A stretch of 64,000 bases of DNA, taken from contig CP126196.1 of the NCBI GenBank assembly GCA_030272155.1, positions 5,952,501 to 6,016,500 on the forward strand. Reading direction: 5' to 3'. Position 1 is the first letter of the stretch. Each line of letters begins with the position of its first letter. The position numbers and the translations under genes are program-made. The stretch is from Tetradesmus obliquus. Its lineage: Eukaryota > Chlorophyta > Chlorophyceae > Sphaeropleales > Scenedesmaceae. The notes beneath the pieces were generated by a model. It saw only the letters and a list, made by a program, of their open reading frames with translations. It ran no database searches and had not been told where the DNA came from. Positions 1-10,573 of the stretch are shown here, one piece after another.

Positions 1-265
1 CTGAGAACTCTGTTGTGTGACGATGTTGTTCTGTCAGTGGTGAGTAAATGCTAGCCCTGATGTATCTATCTATTGTTATTGCGGCATGTCTGAGATACAT
101 ACTATGAAGGGATGTTGCACTAGTCATATAATATTGCAGACTACAAGCCCGCTCTAGAAGCACTTGTGACGTGAGGCATAGCTGGCTGATACCAGTTGTA
201 GCATGGCTGGCATGCTAGCACGTGCATTGTATTTTCTCAAAGTTCTGACAATTCGATTCATGCAG

Positions 266-782
266 GTACATGCTACATGTGCAACACGTGGGGCAGCTGT
301 ACAACTTTCCGTACTTCAAGGACCCCAACATGACAGCAACCAGCACGAGCACCGCTGTTCTGAATCACGCGAGCAAGCTCAGCCTCGCTGTCCCTGACAA
401 CTATCTCACGCGTTTCTTTTCTGGTCGCGCAGCTCTGGAAGATTTCAACCAACTCAGCACAACAGCTACAGAGCAAATGTACCAGTCAGCTGTGTACAAC
501 CTGAATCGGGTAGATGTTGTGCTTGTTTTAGAAGATTCAATGAATGGAGATGTATCAGAGTTGCTGGAAATGGTTGGATTGCAACCTTTCAGTAGTGCTG
601 CGCTGCATCCATCTTCAGCCAGTCTCGTGCCAGATTTGAAGGCTTTGCCGCCAAAGTCACACCTGCAGTTGTTGTCACTGCATAATCATGATATGAACTT
701 GTATCGATATGCTCAATCGCGCCATGCTCGTTTGATGGCTGCCATGAGGCACTTGAAGAATCAGCGTCCAAAACACAAGTAG
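266..782 (+). CDS. Sulfotransferase paralogue, last exon only
   Basis: Terminal exon of a gene that starts outside the window. It opens after a tgcag acceptor at 261-265 with a split Arg codon, exactly as the last exon of the downstream gene at 7144 does. The two products align throughout: an early Tyr-containing block, a VPDNYxTRF motif, a NLxRxDVVLxLED block, and a (Y)RYAxxRHxxL helix near the end. In PAPS-dependent sulfotransferases of the carbohydrate type this is the region after the 3'-phosphate-binding RDPxxR motif, which here lies on an unseen upstream exon. It ends with TAG at 780-782 and lacks the polyglutamine tail of its neighbour. The arrangement indicates a tandem duplication. 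Family assignment rests on the neighbour, which does show the RDPxxR motif. Confidence 0.7.
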
Positions 783-2315
783 AGTGTTCCCTGTTCACAC
801 ATATGCAGCAATATTGTGTATCAGCTTCCAACAGATGAGGACGGGGCTATCTGCATCATGAGATACATTGTTGCAGTACATTGGTGCTGTTCCGCCCAAC
901 TCTCGTGAAGCTGGTGTTCATGGAGTGCAGCTTTTGCTATGATGATCTGTAGGATTAGGAGGAGCCTACAACTGGTTGACTCTTGATTCACTCCATTTAC
1001 ACCATGATTTGAGACGTGTCTTCACTGTTTGAACCTGATTATCAGGAAGCGTACGTAAAGCTGGACTTAGGTGAGGTGCACAGTGCCGTATTGACGATCT
1101 CGACCACTGGGCCGCCATTTCAGTTTCAACACCGCTGCGGCGAAATCACCAGCTTTAGCAACCACTGCCCGCCAGGGCTTGCAGACAGCGCCAAACTGCT
1201 GGATACAAAAAAATCAACTTAGCCTCCGTTGAAAGTGCATGCAAGGCTCTTCCTGGTGTGGTCTGCAGTACGTTCAGGTGATCAGCTGCTGGTACAGGTC
1301 ATGTGTACATGGTTGCGCTTTTGAGCATGCTGACCATTCATGCTTGTGCCACAAAGGTTGTACAGTATATTTATACTAGCACGCTCAAAACCTAACCAAA
1401 AACATGTCGAGAATTGTTCAAGGTGCAGGCAAGCCGTTGTGCTACTTTGATCTGCAGTAATCAACTGTTGGCACAACATACCCGGTAGGTGCGCGGCCTG
1501 TTCCTGAAACATTAACATGAATCGGCGGCCAGTAGAAAGCAAAAGCCTATTGATTTGTTCTGAAAGAGGATAATCACATGTCGGTCCTGGCACCATCGGA
1601 TGAGCCACAACAGGTTGATCAACCTGTGTTTATGAACACATTTGTCTGAACCCAGAAAATGAGACTGAGCACCATAGAGCATGGTTGTGTCACTCAAGTA
1701 TTTTTCAGATGCGTGGCAGGCACAAATTTTCGGCGCTTGAACCACTGCAACGGAATCGATGAGCCGTGCACTTCCACATCGCAGGTCGCGATCGCTGCTG
1801 CTTGCATGACTGCTCTTTCTCCAGAATCCGGCCTGTATTACAGGCCCGCGGCCCGCCTGTTGAGGCAATGTTACGGTTTTCTTTGTCCTTCAGCGTTCCT
1901 GCTGTGTCCTCGCCGGGTCAGGGAAGTGACTCCCCAGGTTACACTGTGGCACTTCAGGCGAAAAATTGCACCGCTAAAGCAGCTTACGCTGGGAAATTGT
2001 CCACATTCTAAGTTGCAAGGATGAAGCTGCAGTCCTTGATTGTCATCGCAGCACATTATCCTTACAGTGTCACACGCGGTTCGTAGCAAAATCGCTGTCA
2101 CCCGAAGCCACCTGCACAACATCAGCACACACATCCCCTTTGAGACTGATTATTACTCTGCAGTCAAATTTTTCACTCAAAGTTGTCGAAGCAACGCACA
2201 ATCTGGATGGGCCCCGCTCAGGTGGGACATCATGCCTGGTGCGGTCGTCATATAGCAGCGGCAACATCCACAATGTCTGCACATTCTTGACCAAATACAG
2301 AAGAAAGCGCGTCGA
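783..2315. other. Intergenic stretch between the tandem sulfotransferase genes
   Basis: No convincing coding exon was found. It must hold the 3' UTR of the first gene and the promoter of the second. No clear TATA box was seen. One copy of a dispersed repeat (listed separately) lies at about 1586-1690. Confidence 0.4.
1586..1690 (-). repeat. Dispersed repeat family M, copy 1
   Basis: Contains the blocks ATGAGCCACAACAGGTTGA and GAGACTGAGCACC. They recur in the same order in copies at about 4912-5000 (same strand) and, reversed, at 12695-12800 and 57827-57870. No coding capacity. It is probably a short non-autonomous mobile element, but its ends are not defined here. Confidence 0.5.
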
Positions 2316-5300
2316 ATGTTGAGAATGGATACTGGCAGGTGTTTGCACGGCGGTCCCCGTCACAGGATGCGTCCAGTTCTCCGTGGTGCACTCGGCCATT
2401 GTCTCACCGTCTGCAAGGCTATCAGCCTGGTCATGGCAGTGCTGCTGACCATCACTGTGCACCTGAAGATATACTACAGGATGCCCAGGCCTGGACCCTG
2501 CCCTAGGCTTGACACACAGCTGTATGGCAACGGCAAGCCGCAGCAATACCATACAGCACGTACGAAGGCCAATGCAACTGTGCTGCCACGGGCCCCTGAT
2601 GACAGGGATGTGCTGTTGGACACCTTGCCATTAAGCATGTTTAACCCGTCAATTGTTATTCATGAGGGCGAGGCATGGGCAGTATTGCGCTCACAGTACA
2701 TCATGCCAGACAACAGATGGGCTCTCGGCAGCAACCATTTGGTGCAACTGAACATCACACGCTGGTCAGTGAAAAGGTAAGCAACCTGAAGTAGCTCAGT
2801 GTAGTAGCATGTCCGCCAAGCAGTGCACATGGAGCGTGCAGCTGGTAGCTGCATGGGTGACCTCATGTGCACTGGCAACACTGTGCATGGGCTCTGCAAG
2901 GTTTTGTTCCATGCACTTCGGCCAAATCAAGGCATGGAAGTGCACAGCAACAACAGCTGTTGCATAAGCAGATGCCGAGCAACCTCGGCTTCAGAACCGC
3001 AGCAATTACAACACCAGCAACAGGCAGCTGTGCCTTTATCTGCAGCATACACAGGTTATCGACAGAGGGTGTGGATAAGTCAAAAGGATCCAGCATGGCT
3101 GTGTGCGATCCATGCAGTGTGTTGTGTGCCTGTTGCAGCATCCACATCTTTGACCCATGGCAAAACGTGGCTGAGCTGGGAGTGCCCTGCAAACGCAAAG
3201 GCCCGCCCACTGCTGTAGACGTGTGGGGCCCGGACGACACAAAGCTCTTTGCCTGGCCTGGCAATGGCGTGTGGGCCTTGACAGCAGGGTGAGTGGCCTG
3301 GAAGTCCCTAGTGTGCTGCTGACAATTCAGCTTAATTGCCCTTTGCATTTTGCATGTGCATGTCACCATCAGCAGGCTCAGAGCATGCATTGATACAGAC
3401 ACCCATGGCCTAGGAGCACAGCAGCACACTGGCAGTAACCAAGCCAGGTTGAGCAGCGTGTGCTGCCCGTTGAATAGTAAGAGCTGACCCAGCATGACAC
3501 CAGTGTTGGTGGCGAGCAATGAACCGCCCATCAGCATACACGTGTCCGTGCAACACTCGCACATCTTCAAAGCGCATTTATGGCTGTGCTTGGTGCCTGC
3601 AGACGCCCACGTATTCAGCGCTGCACAGGCGCCTGCTGCCACTGTACACAACTGGTGTTTCAGCAGTGGCTGGTGCAGGTGGCTCGCCCAGGAGAGCCCC
3701 TGGACCCCACACGCTTTGGAAGAAGCCTGCAGCCAGCCCCCCCCTACGACTACCCAGGATGGAAACTCACGCCAACTTCGCAAACTGACAGCTTAGTGAT
3801 GGGCGTGAATCAGGAGGACACATGTGGGAGGTCTTCTGCTGAGAACCTTCTAGAAGGGCTTGTAAACAAAGACTGGCGCGCGCTTTGGCATGCTGCACCA
3901 CTGCCGGTCACACTTGCGGATGCAAATTTCGTGTATGGCAACAAAGCGGAGGTTGAGGAGAAAAACTGGATGCTTTTTTCAGTCGCATCAGACCTTTTCT
4001 TCACGTATGCACTGGCTCCAGCGCACCGCGTCTACCGTATCCAGCCGAATGGCCGAGCTGAGCCTGTGTCTGAAACTGACTCACGTGCGTGTCTCACCAA
4101 TGGAAAGCACAGGAACCATCCCTGCGACACTTGTGCAGCTGCCAGCCCCCTTCAGAAAAGCCAGCAGCTGACATTATATCGAGCGCATGTCAAATGTCAC
4201 AGCAAATTTGCTTTATGTATTCTAGCTTTGACCATGCCAGTTGTGATCAAGTTGTCAAGATGCTGAGCGCTGCTGCGGGCATGCGCCACTATCGCTGCAA
4301 CTTTGCTGTGTTGCAACTGTGCAGGGAGTGTCTTTGCTCCGCTTGGTGTGCCTTTCGAAGACATACACGGTGGTCCAAATATCATACACGTAACATCCAG
4401 CCACCTGCAGGGTAGGTTGCCGCACAGGAGTCTTGCACAGTTTGGATTGCTGCTGCTGTTATCTTGTCGTTTGACTTCATACGTATATCAAACGCATGCT
4501 AGTTCAAAGTGGCAACTTGTGTACTTATCACACACCACACAAGACGTGCGGCAGGCGCGCAGACCAGCAGCGAGCACCATATGCAAAACTGATATGTTGA
4601 AGACACGCTTCACATAGTCAGCACTGGTAGGTAGCCTCATATTATGCTGTGATTGGTATGTATTACAGTCCTGCATCTGCTGTTGCAGTAGTAACTGCTG
4701 ATGTTGGATGCGCTGCGCGGTGCCTGTGATCTCAACAGCTGCAGGGCTGGATGCTGAAGATTACCTGCTGGGTGTTGTTCACTTTCATGAGAGGGTGTAC
4801 TACTCTCCGGATCCCCTGTATCAGCACTTCCTGATCAAAATTGAGCCCAGGCCGCCCTTCAGGGTGCTGCAGGTGATTTGGGTAAATAGAGAGGATATAT
4901 GCATGTGGGTACTGGCACCATCTTAGATGGTATGAGCCACAACAGGTTGAACAAATGGTCTGAGATCAGAAAAGGACAGTGAGCACAAAGAACACGATGC
5001 ACACCCTTGCACACTAAATATCTCAAGGTAAATCCAGGTACGTCTTACTGCGGCACCCCACTTCACCGACAGCTTGGTGTAAAGTCAGTAAATGCTTTTG
5101 ATTGGGGAGGCAGCTGCTAGACAAGCCACAAACATGACATTTGCTGACATCTACACGTTCTCTTGATTGTGCAAACTTGGGGGTCACTTGGCAGTCTCTG
5201 CTGTCGTACCACTGTGTACTGTAGGCATGGCTGTTTGGTTGGCCTGTAGTTCACAACCCAGCCAAGTTGAGAGCGCGGCTTCATGGATTGCAGTACTGCA

Positions 5301-7710
5301 TATAGTACTGTTTTTGCAAAATACTACCAGTTGGAGCAACATGTCTGTCACACACATGGCCAAAGGCTATGCAAATGCAGTCAAACAGTGAGGCCGACAT
5401 CAGTATATGCTGCTCGTTGGCCATGACTGATGCTGACACATGCTGCGGTTCTTGTCTATGCAGCTGTCTGGTGAAATGATCCTGCAATTCGTTGACAAGA
5501 CCTGGTGGAAGCAACAGGTGGCCTTTGTGTCAGGAGTGCAGGTCGCAATGCTCAAGCCGCGACCAGGGGACGAGCTAGCAGTACTCCACAAAGGGTCTGC
5601 TGCAAAGCATTTAAAGAGCATAGATTCGTCAGATACACTTGCAGGCAGCAAAGGGCTGGTGCCGCACGTCCTCTTCTCTTATGGTGCAGCAGACTATAAC
5701 TCACGGGTGCTGGTGTTGTCCCTAGTTGAGGTGGAACAGCTGTTTGCAACTGCTTCATGGAACAGGAACAGCACGCAGCAGGTGCCAACGGGCATAGAAG
5801 CCAGCTATAAGCTCACTAATGTGGACCACAGTATTGCAAATGCAGTGGAGGCGCGTATGCCTGCTGCACCAAGCTTTGAAGCTGCACTACATCGGCGCAA
5901 GAACGGGGCGGCTGTCCTGTACTGGACCCTGCAGCAGTGTGGTGAGTCGTCTGCAGACTGAAGACCAGTTGCGAGGCAAGATGGCCTGAAACAAAGCAGA
6001 GCACGATGCGCTAAACTGCAACTTGAGATAAAAGAAAATGTGCACATTCAGCACCACATGCAGCCATCCTATGCATTGCTGCAAGTTGGCAGAAGTAACA
6101 CAATGTAGGTCTCACTAAACTTTTCTATGCTGTTGCTTTTGTGCTGCCGCAGGGGGCAGCCACATGTGTACTGCTCTGCAGAGGGCAAACAAGGAGACAT
6201 TTTCTTGTTGGGCGCTGCTGCCAGCCTCTGGGGCACCTGCAGATGCACAGCAGCAATGCCACTGCCGTGGTGAGAATCAAATGCCATGAAGTAATAGACC
6301 ATTTGTATCAGCTTACGTGATTACTGGTATTGCTCACTTAGCAGCAAACTCACACGTGATCTTCTTGTTAGCCGCTGTTAACAGCAGTCACAGGAGCCTT
6401 GCTGTAGTGTGCATAACCATCCAAGCCATGCTGTTGTTACAACTACACATGTGTAGGGTGTCAAAACTTCCTCGATCATGGTGAGCATTGCAGCTACCAA
6501 TGCTTAAGCCATTTCACGTGTTGTCAAGACACACGGTGTTCATGGTTGTTGTGCTAGTGCTGAAAAGGTTTTGCACGTGCTTGCAGGCCCTGAACATGCG
6601 TCGCTCTCGTACTTCAGCCAAGAGCAGCTGAGATCCCTTATCTACGAGAACAGCTGGGTTGATGCTTTTTTTGTTGATTCTGGCATGCCTAGGGATCCGT
6701 ACTTTGGGGCAGAGGCAGTTCACGTGGTGGTGCTACGGGACCCCATAACCAGGTGAAGCTCTGGCAAACAGCTGCCCTTGCACACCCAGGCATTGATTTC
6801 GCCACTGGTTCCTTGCACACTAACACCAGCTTACCAGCAGGTTACCATCGTTCTCAATGTCTGCTGCTTGTCCTGCCGAATGTTTCAGCTGCAATGGCAT
6901 GCCACCCAAAGTGAGAGCAATGCCCGGCCTTGACACTGGTGTAGAACGTGCAACGATGCGGTGCATTTGCGGTGTGCAAGTCAACAGATGTATAAGGAAT
7001 GAATGAATGAGCTACGCGTGGTGTGTTAAAACTCGCCACCAGCGTAAGTTAAGGGAGGGTGTGTGTGTGACGATGAGGATACCCCATGCGCCTTCACACC
7101 ACCTACCACAGATGTATATGATAATATGTGCTGATGCATGCAGGTATCTTGCGCACATTCTGCATGAAGGCAAGCAGTACAACGTGCCACACTTCAGACC
7201 CAAGCTGAACCTCAGCCAGGTCATCCATGAGCATGCCCATGAGTGGCACTGGCTGGTGCCTGACAACTACATGACGCGGTTCCTGTACGGGCACTGGTCC
7301 CTGCAAGACTACGGCTACCTGAGCCGCCCAGTGACCCCCGGCATGTTTGAGCAGGCGCTCACAAACCTGAAACGCATGGACGTGGTGCTGGCGCTGGAGG
7401 ATGCTCTGACACCAGAGACCGGAGAGCTGCTGACAGCATTTGGATTGAGCCCGTTTGGCATTGACCCTATTACCAGCGCCGACCTGAAGAACATGCATAA
7501 CGTTACCCGTGCCATCCTCCAGCAGGTGGTGTCCTGGCACAGCTATGACCTGCAACTGTACAGCTATGCACGCCAGCGACATGTCGATTTGCTTCAGGAG
7601 TGGCAGCAGAAGAAGGAAAAGATGGTCAAACACTTGCGTATCGGGTTCGACAGGCCCAAACGCTCGTCACTCTCAATTACGGCATATGAAAAGCACATGG
7701 GTAACTCTGT

Positions 7711-7762
<52 letters not shown>

Positions 7763-7795
7763 CAGTTACAGCAGCAGGAGCAGCAGCAGCAGTAG
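2316..7795 (+). CDS. Membrane-anchored glycan enzyme: sugar-enzyme-like domain fused to sulfotransferase
   Basis: Nine exons with agreeing phases: 2316-2776, 3139-3288, 3603-4084, 4325-4411, 4745-4872, 5464-5941, 6457-6480, 6587-6752, 7144-7795 (2628 nt, 875 codons plus TAG). An in-frame ATG at 2325 is an alternative start. Residues 34-50 form a signal anchor after a basic N-terminus, so a type II Golgi protein is likely. Residues about 90-560 show FNPSI, GPDDTKLF, EKNWMLF, DIHGGPN and YLLGVVHF blocks. These resemble five-bladed-propeller sugar enzymes or related glycosyltransferase-like proteins; the exact family is not certain. Residues about 595-850 are a sulfotransferase, with VVVLRDPITR (3'-phosphate site) at about 649-659 and VPDNYMTRF further on. 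A clear 5'-phosphosulfate loop (PKTGG-like) was not found, so activity is unproven. The C-terminus is polyglutamine. Exon 3 and the exon 3/4 junction are the least certain parts. Confidence 0.68.
4912..5000 (-). repeat. Dispersed repeat family M, copy 2 (intronic)
   Basis: Lies in the intron between exons 5 and 6 of the fusion gene. It shares the ATGAGCCACAACAGGTTGA block and the downstream GTCTGAGATCAGAAAAGGA/GTGAGCAC blocks with the other copies. Confidence 0.5.
7712..7760 (+). repeat. (CAG)16 microsatellite in coding sequence
   Basis: About sixteen CAG units at the 3' end of the last exon of the fusion gene encode a polyglutamine tail. Further imperfect CAG units follow as far as the TAG stop at 7793-7795. 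That TAG is one substitution from CAG, and the CAG frame continues beyond it, so the C-terminus may vary between alleles. Confidence 0.9.
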
Positions 7796-8666
7796 CAGCA
7801 GCAGCTGCAATGCTTGTATGCCGCACATCATGCCGGATGATGGTATACAGTGCCTTCAATGCGTGCGGATTGTGAAGTTGTCAAGTGCTTGGCGTGTTTG
7901 AAATGCGTGCTTGCACGTGCCCACCAACGCACTTGCATGCTTTAAACACTTTTGGCTCAGATGAATATGCTGGCCCATCATTTTGCCAGGCAGACTACAT
8001 GCTGAGCTTGACCTTACAAGCTTGTGCGCCATTAACGGACGTGGTCATGTGATTCTGATTGCCCAGCCAACTTAGAAATGCATGGGCACAATTTCCCTCG
8101 TGACCAGGGTAGCACTTTGCTGGGTGTCGCCTGAGGCGGGATTCACTCCTGAAGCTGTAGCTTGACATTGCATTCATTGGATGATGGGTTTCATGATCCA
8201 AGAATCAGGTGCATGGCTATTCGTCGAATCTGACTCCGCGCTCTGTTTGAATTACATGGCTATTCTTGCTATCATGTGCTGCTATTCAAAAGTATTGTTA
8301 TGCATGCTGAAGGCCATGCATAGCGAGTGTATGACTGCACACACAGTCAATGCATGACATGGCACGAGTTGGAGTGCGTCATTTCACATACATGATTGAT
8401 AAGTAGTAGGAGCGCAGACTAGCAGTGTCACCAGGTGCCTTTGCAGTCATGGTATTGTTGCAGATTATGACTTGGCAGTTTCTCGCAGTTCTGCTGACGG
8501 CCAATGTCGCCCATGTGCAAGATGCACCAAGTCAGGAATACAAGTGGTAGAGTGTGAGAGATGTCAGAGAACTTGAATTGCGGTGGTAATTTAGTAAGTG
8601 TTACCCTTTTTTGACTCTGATGCGCAACTTGTTTTTCTCTCTGTCTCCCTCGACCATAAACCACAG
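7796..8666. other. Non-coding stretch downstream of the fusion gene
   Basis: Presumed 3' UTR and intergenic DNA. No exon, repeat family or RNA gene was recognised. Confidence 0.4.
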
Positions 8667-9148
8667 ACGTCTGTGGTGTCAGCAAGGTGGCCACCCGCCA
8701 GGTGGGTGAGGCAAGGGCGGAGCTCCAGCATGAGACGCTGAAATGCATGTAAGTCCTACCCCTACCCCAGATGCAGACATAATGCACAGCAGCAAAGCTT
8801 CACATCGTGCAACAGTCACTCCATCACGTAGCATGCAATTCTCCACAGAACCGAGTTGTTCATGTTCCAGGTTCCCCTGTGGCCCAGTCACAGGGTTTGC
8901 CGCTCCACTCAGCCGCCACACCCCCGGAGGAGCCAGCCGAATTGAAAGTGGCGAGGAGCCCCTGCACGCAGCCTGCACAGTGGCATGACTGGTGCGATCG
9001 GTGCAGGAGGCACTGCAAAAGCAACATGCAGCACGCCTCGCAGCGTGCTGCGCATGCATGCATGGGAGTCATCAGAGCCCGTACAATCATCAGCTACCAT
9101 AGGTTCTCCAGTACATTGTGCGCAGCAACATTCACAACACCAAGATGG
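8667..9148 (+). other. Three exon-like islands of an unidentified gene or relic
   Basis: Three segments have good splice borders and protein-like composition. 8667-8748 follows a cacag acceptor and ends at gtaagt. A segment starts at 8849 after ctccacag and is proline-rich. 9103-9148 lies between a catag acceptor and gtaaag and encodes VLQYIVRSNIHNTKM, which looks like conserved protein. No start, stop or homologous family could be recognised and the frames were not connected into one model. This could be a real small gene, a captured gene fragment or a relic. Confidence 0.25.
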
Positions 9149-9549
9149 GTAAAGTGTGGCATGCCAAACCCCACTAACCCGCCTGCCCAGCCCAGTTAGG
9201 TCACAAAGCTGCACGTATGGGGGGGCTTTCTTCACCTCATGCGACCCTGGCCAGAGCCCACACCTATAGCAGAAGTGTTGTTGCTGCCACTTTCAACCAA
9301 AGTAACCAGCCACACCACAGCCACAATTGGATACATCCGCATAGTGCAGCAAGCTCTGTGCACAATGGCATGTACTCCTGCTACACCGCTGCACACTTGA
9401 AGCACATTCTTCAGATAAATCTGCCAGAGACAGACAAACTCCACGGCAGCGATTCCGCTGTTGCTACTACTACCACTACTCAGGGTCTACTTCTCAAACT
9501 TGTGCTTCACAAAGCGCAGGTATAACCCGTTGCGCAGGGCCATGCCCTG

Positions 9550-10459
9550 CTAAACCAGCTGCTTGGCTACTGCTGCTGAGGGCACCTGCACTAGCAGGTG
9601 AGCTGCTTGCCCCGCTGCTGTGCGCTTCAAAGGCACAAGCTGCACTGCTGGCTCTGGCAGCCTGCCGCCCAGGCTGGCCTCCAGCTGCTGCCGTATCTGC
9701 TGTATTTCTGCTACTGTTGGCACGCGCTGCCCACTCAGCGCGTACGGTGCTACGCCGCGCACACCAGCTAGCAGCAGTTCTACATACTTTGCAAGCAGCA
9801 TGACCTGCTGACCACGCAGCTGCACGCTGTTGGGGCTGCTGAAGCTGATGACTGCTCCGCTGCTCAATCTGCAGCTGCCCAGCTTGATGAGGCTGGCAGC
9901 TGCAATGGGGCTGCAGAAGGTCACGCGGAAGGTGTCATCAGCCACCTTGAGCGTGCTCCCTGGGTAGAACTGCAGGGTTTGAATCTGCTGCAGCTCTTGC
10001 TCACTGATAGCCCTAGCCTGCTGCTGGGCTGCTGTTGCTGCTGTGGTGTACACTGACTGAGGCCGACATCATGTACATGTTGGCCTGCGTTGCATTCAGC
10101 CCCTCTAAGCCTGCACTGCTGACATGCACTGCCGCAGCACTGCTGTCACTGGCAGGCATGGCTGGATCCCCTGGATGGATGAGCCACACTGGCAGGCCCA
10201 GCTGCCCTTCCCTTCCACTGCCGGTGTGCACAGGCAGCAGCACAGGTGTGCTGCCGCTGCGCACCGCTGCTGCTTCATCCCTGCTGCTGAAAGACACAAT
10301 AGCTGTGTCCCCTGCTGTTACCTTTGTGCCAGGGAGCTTAGGCACAAAGATTGCTTTGAGGTCGACATGCAGGCCTGCCTGCTGCAGCGCCTGCTGGATC
10401 TGCTGCCTCGCTTCCCGCTGCTTGGTGCCAGCTTGCCAGCTGAGACCAACAGCGACCAA
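9550..10459 (-). pseudogene. LINE ORF1-like relic, frameshifted
   Basis: Two overlapping minus-strand frames (10459 to 10013 and 10053 to 9550) read as one protein with a frame change near 10050, at a duplicated TCAG. The product is Ala/Gln/Ser-rich with alternating hydrophobic segments and a QQIQQALQQAG-type helix. In style it resembles the ORF1 of the LINE at 35.5-40.2 kb, but no zinc knuckle or clear RRM signature is visible. It lies head to head with the RT relic that follows, so it belongs to a different insertion. The call rests on composition only. Confidence 0.4.
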
Positions 10460-10573
10460 GCTGTGTTGGTCGGCGCGCCAAATACTGTTTACGAGTACTG
10501 CCCAGTGGTGAACTGCGTAGGGTGCCCCTGCGTCAAATACTGAAACTGGCTCCAGCCATACGCTGGACTTTTT

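Noticed and set aside
7712-7860. Long polyglutamine, polyserine and polyalanine frames around CAG/CTG tracts (also near 13280, 27120, 38650, 39000, 40050 and 57910).
   Set aside because: Every frame of a trinucleotide repeat is open; only the frames supported by flanking protein-like sequence were kept.
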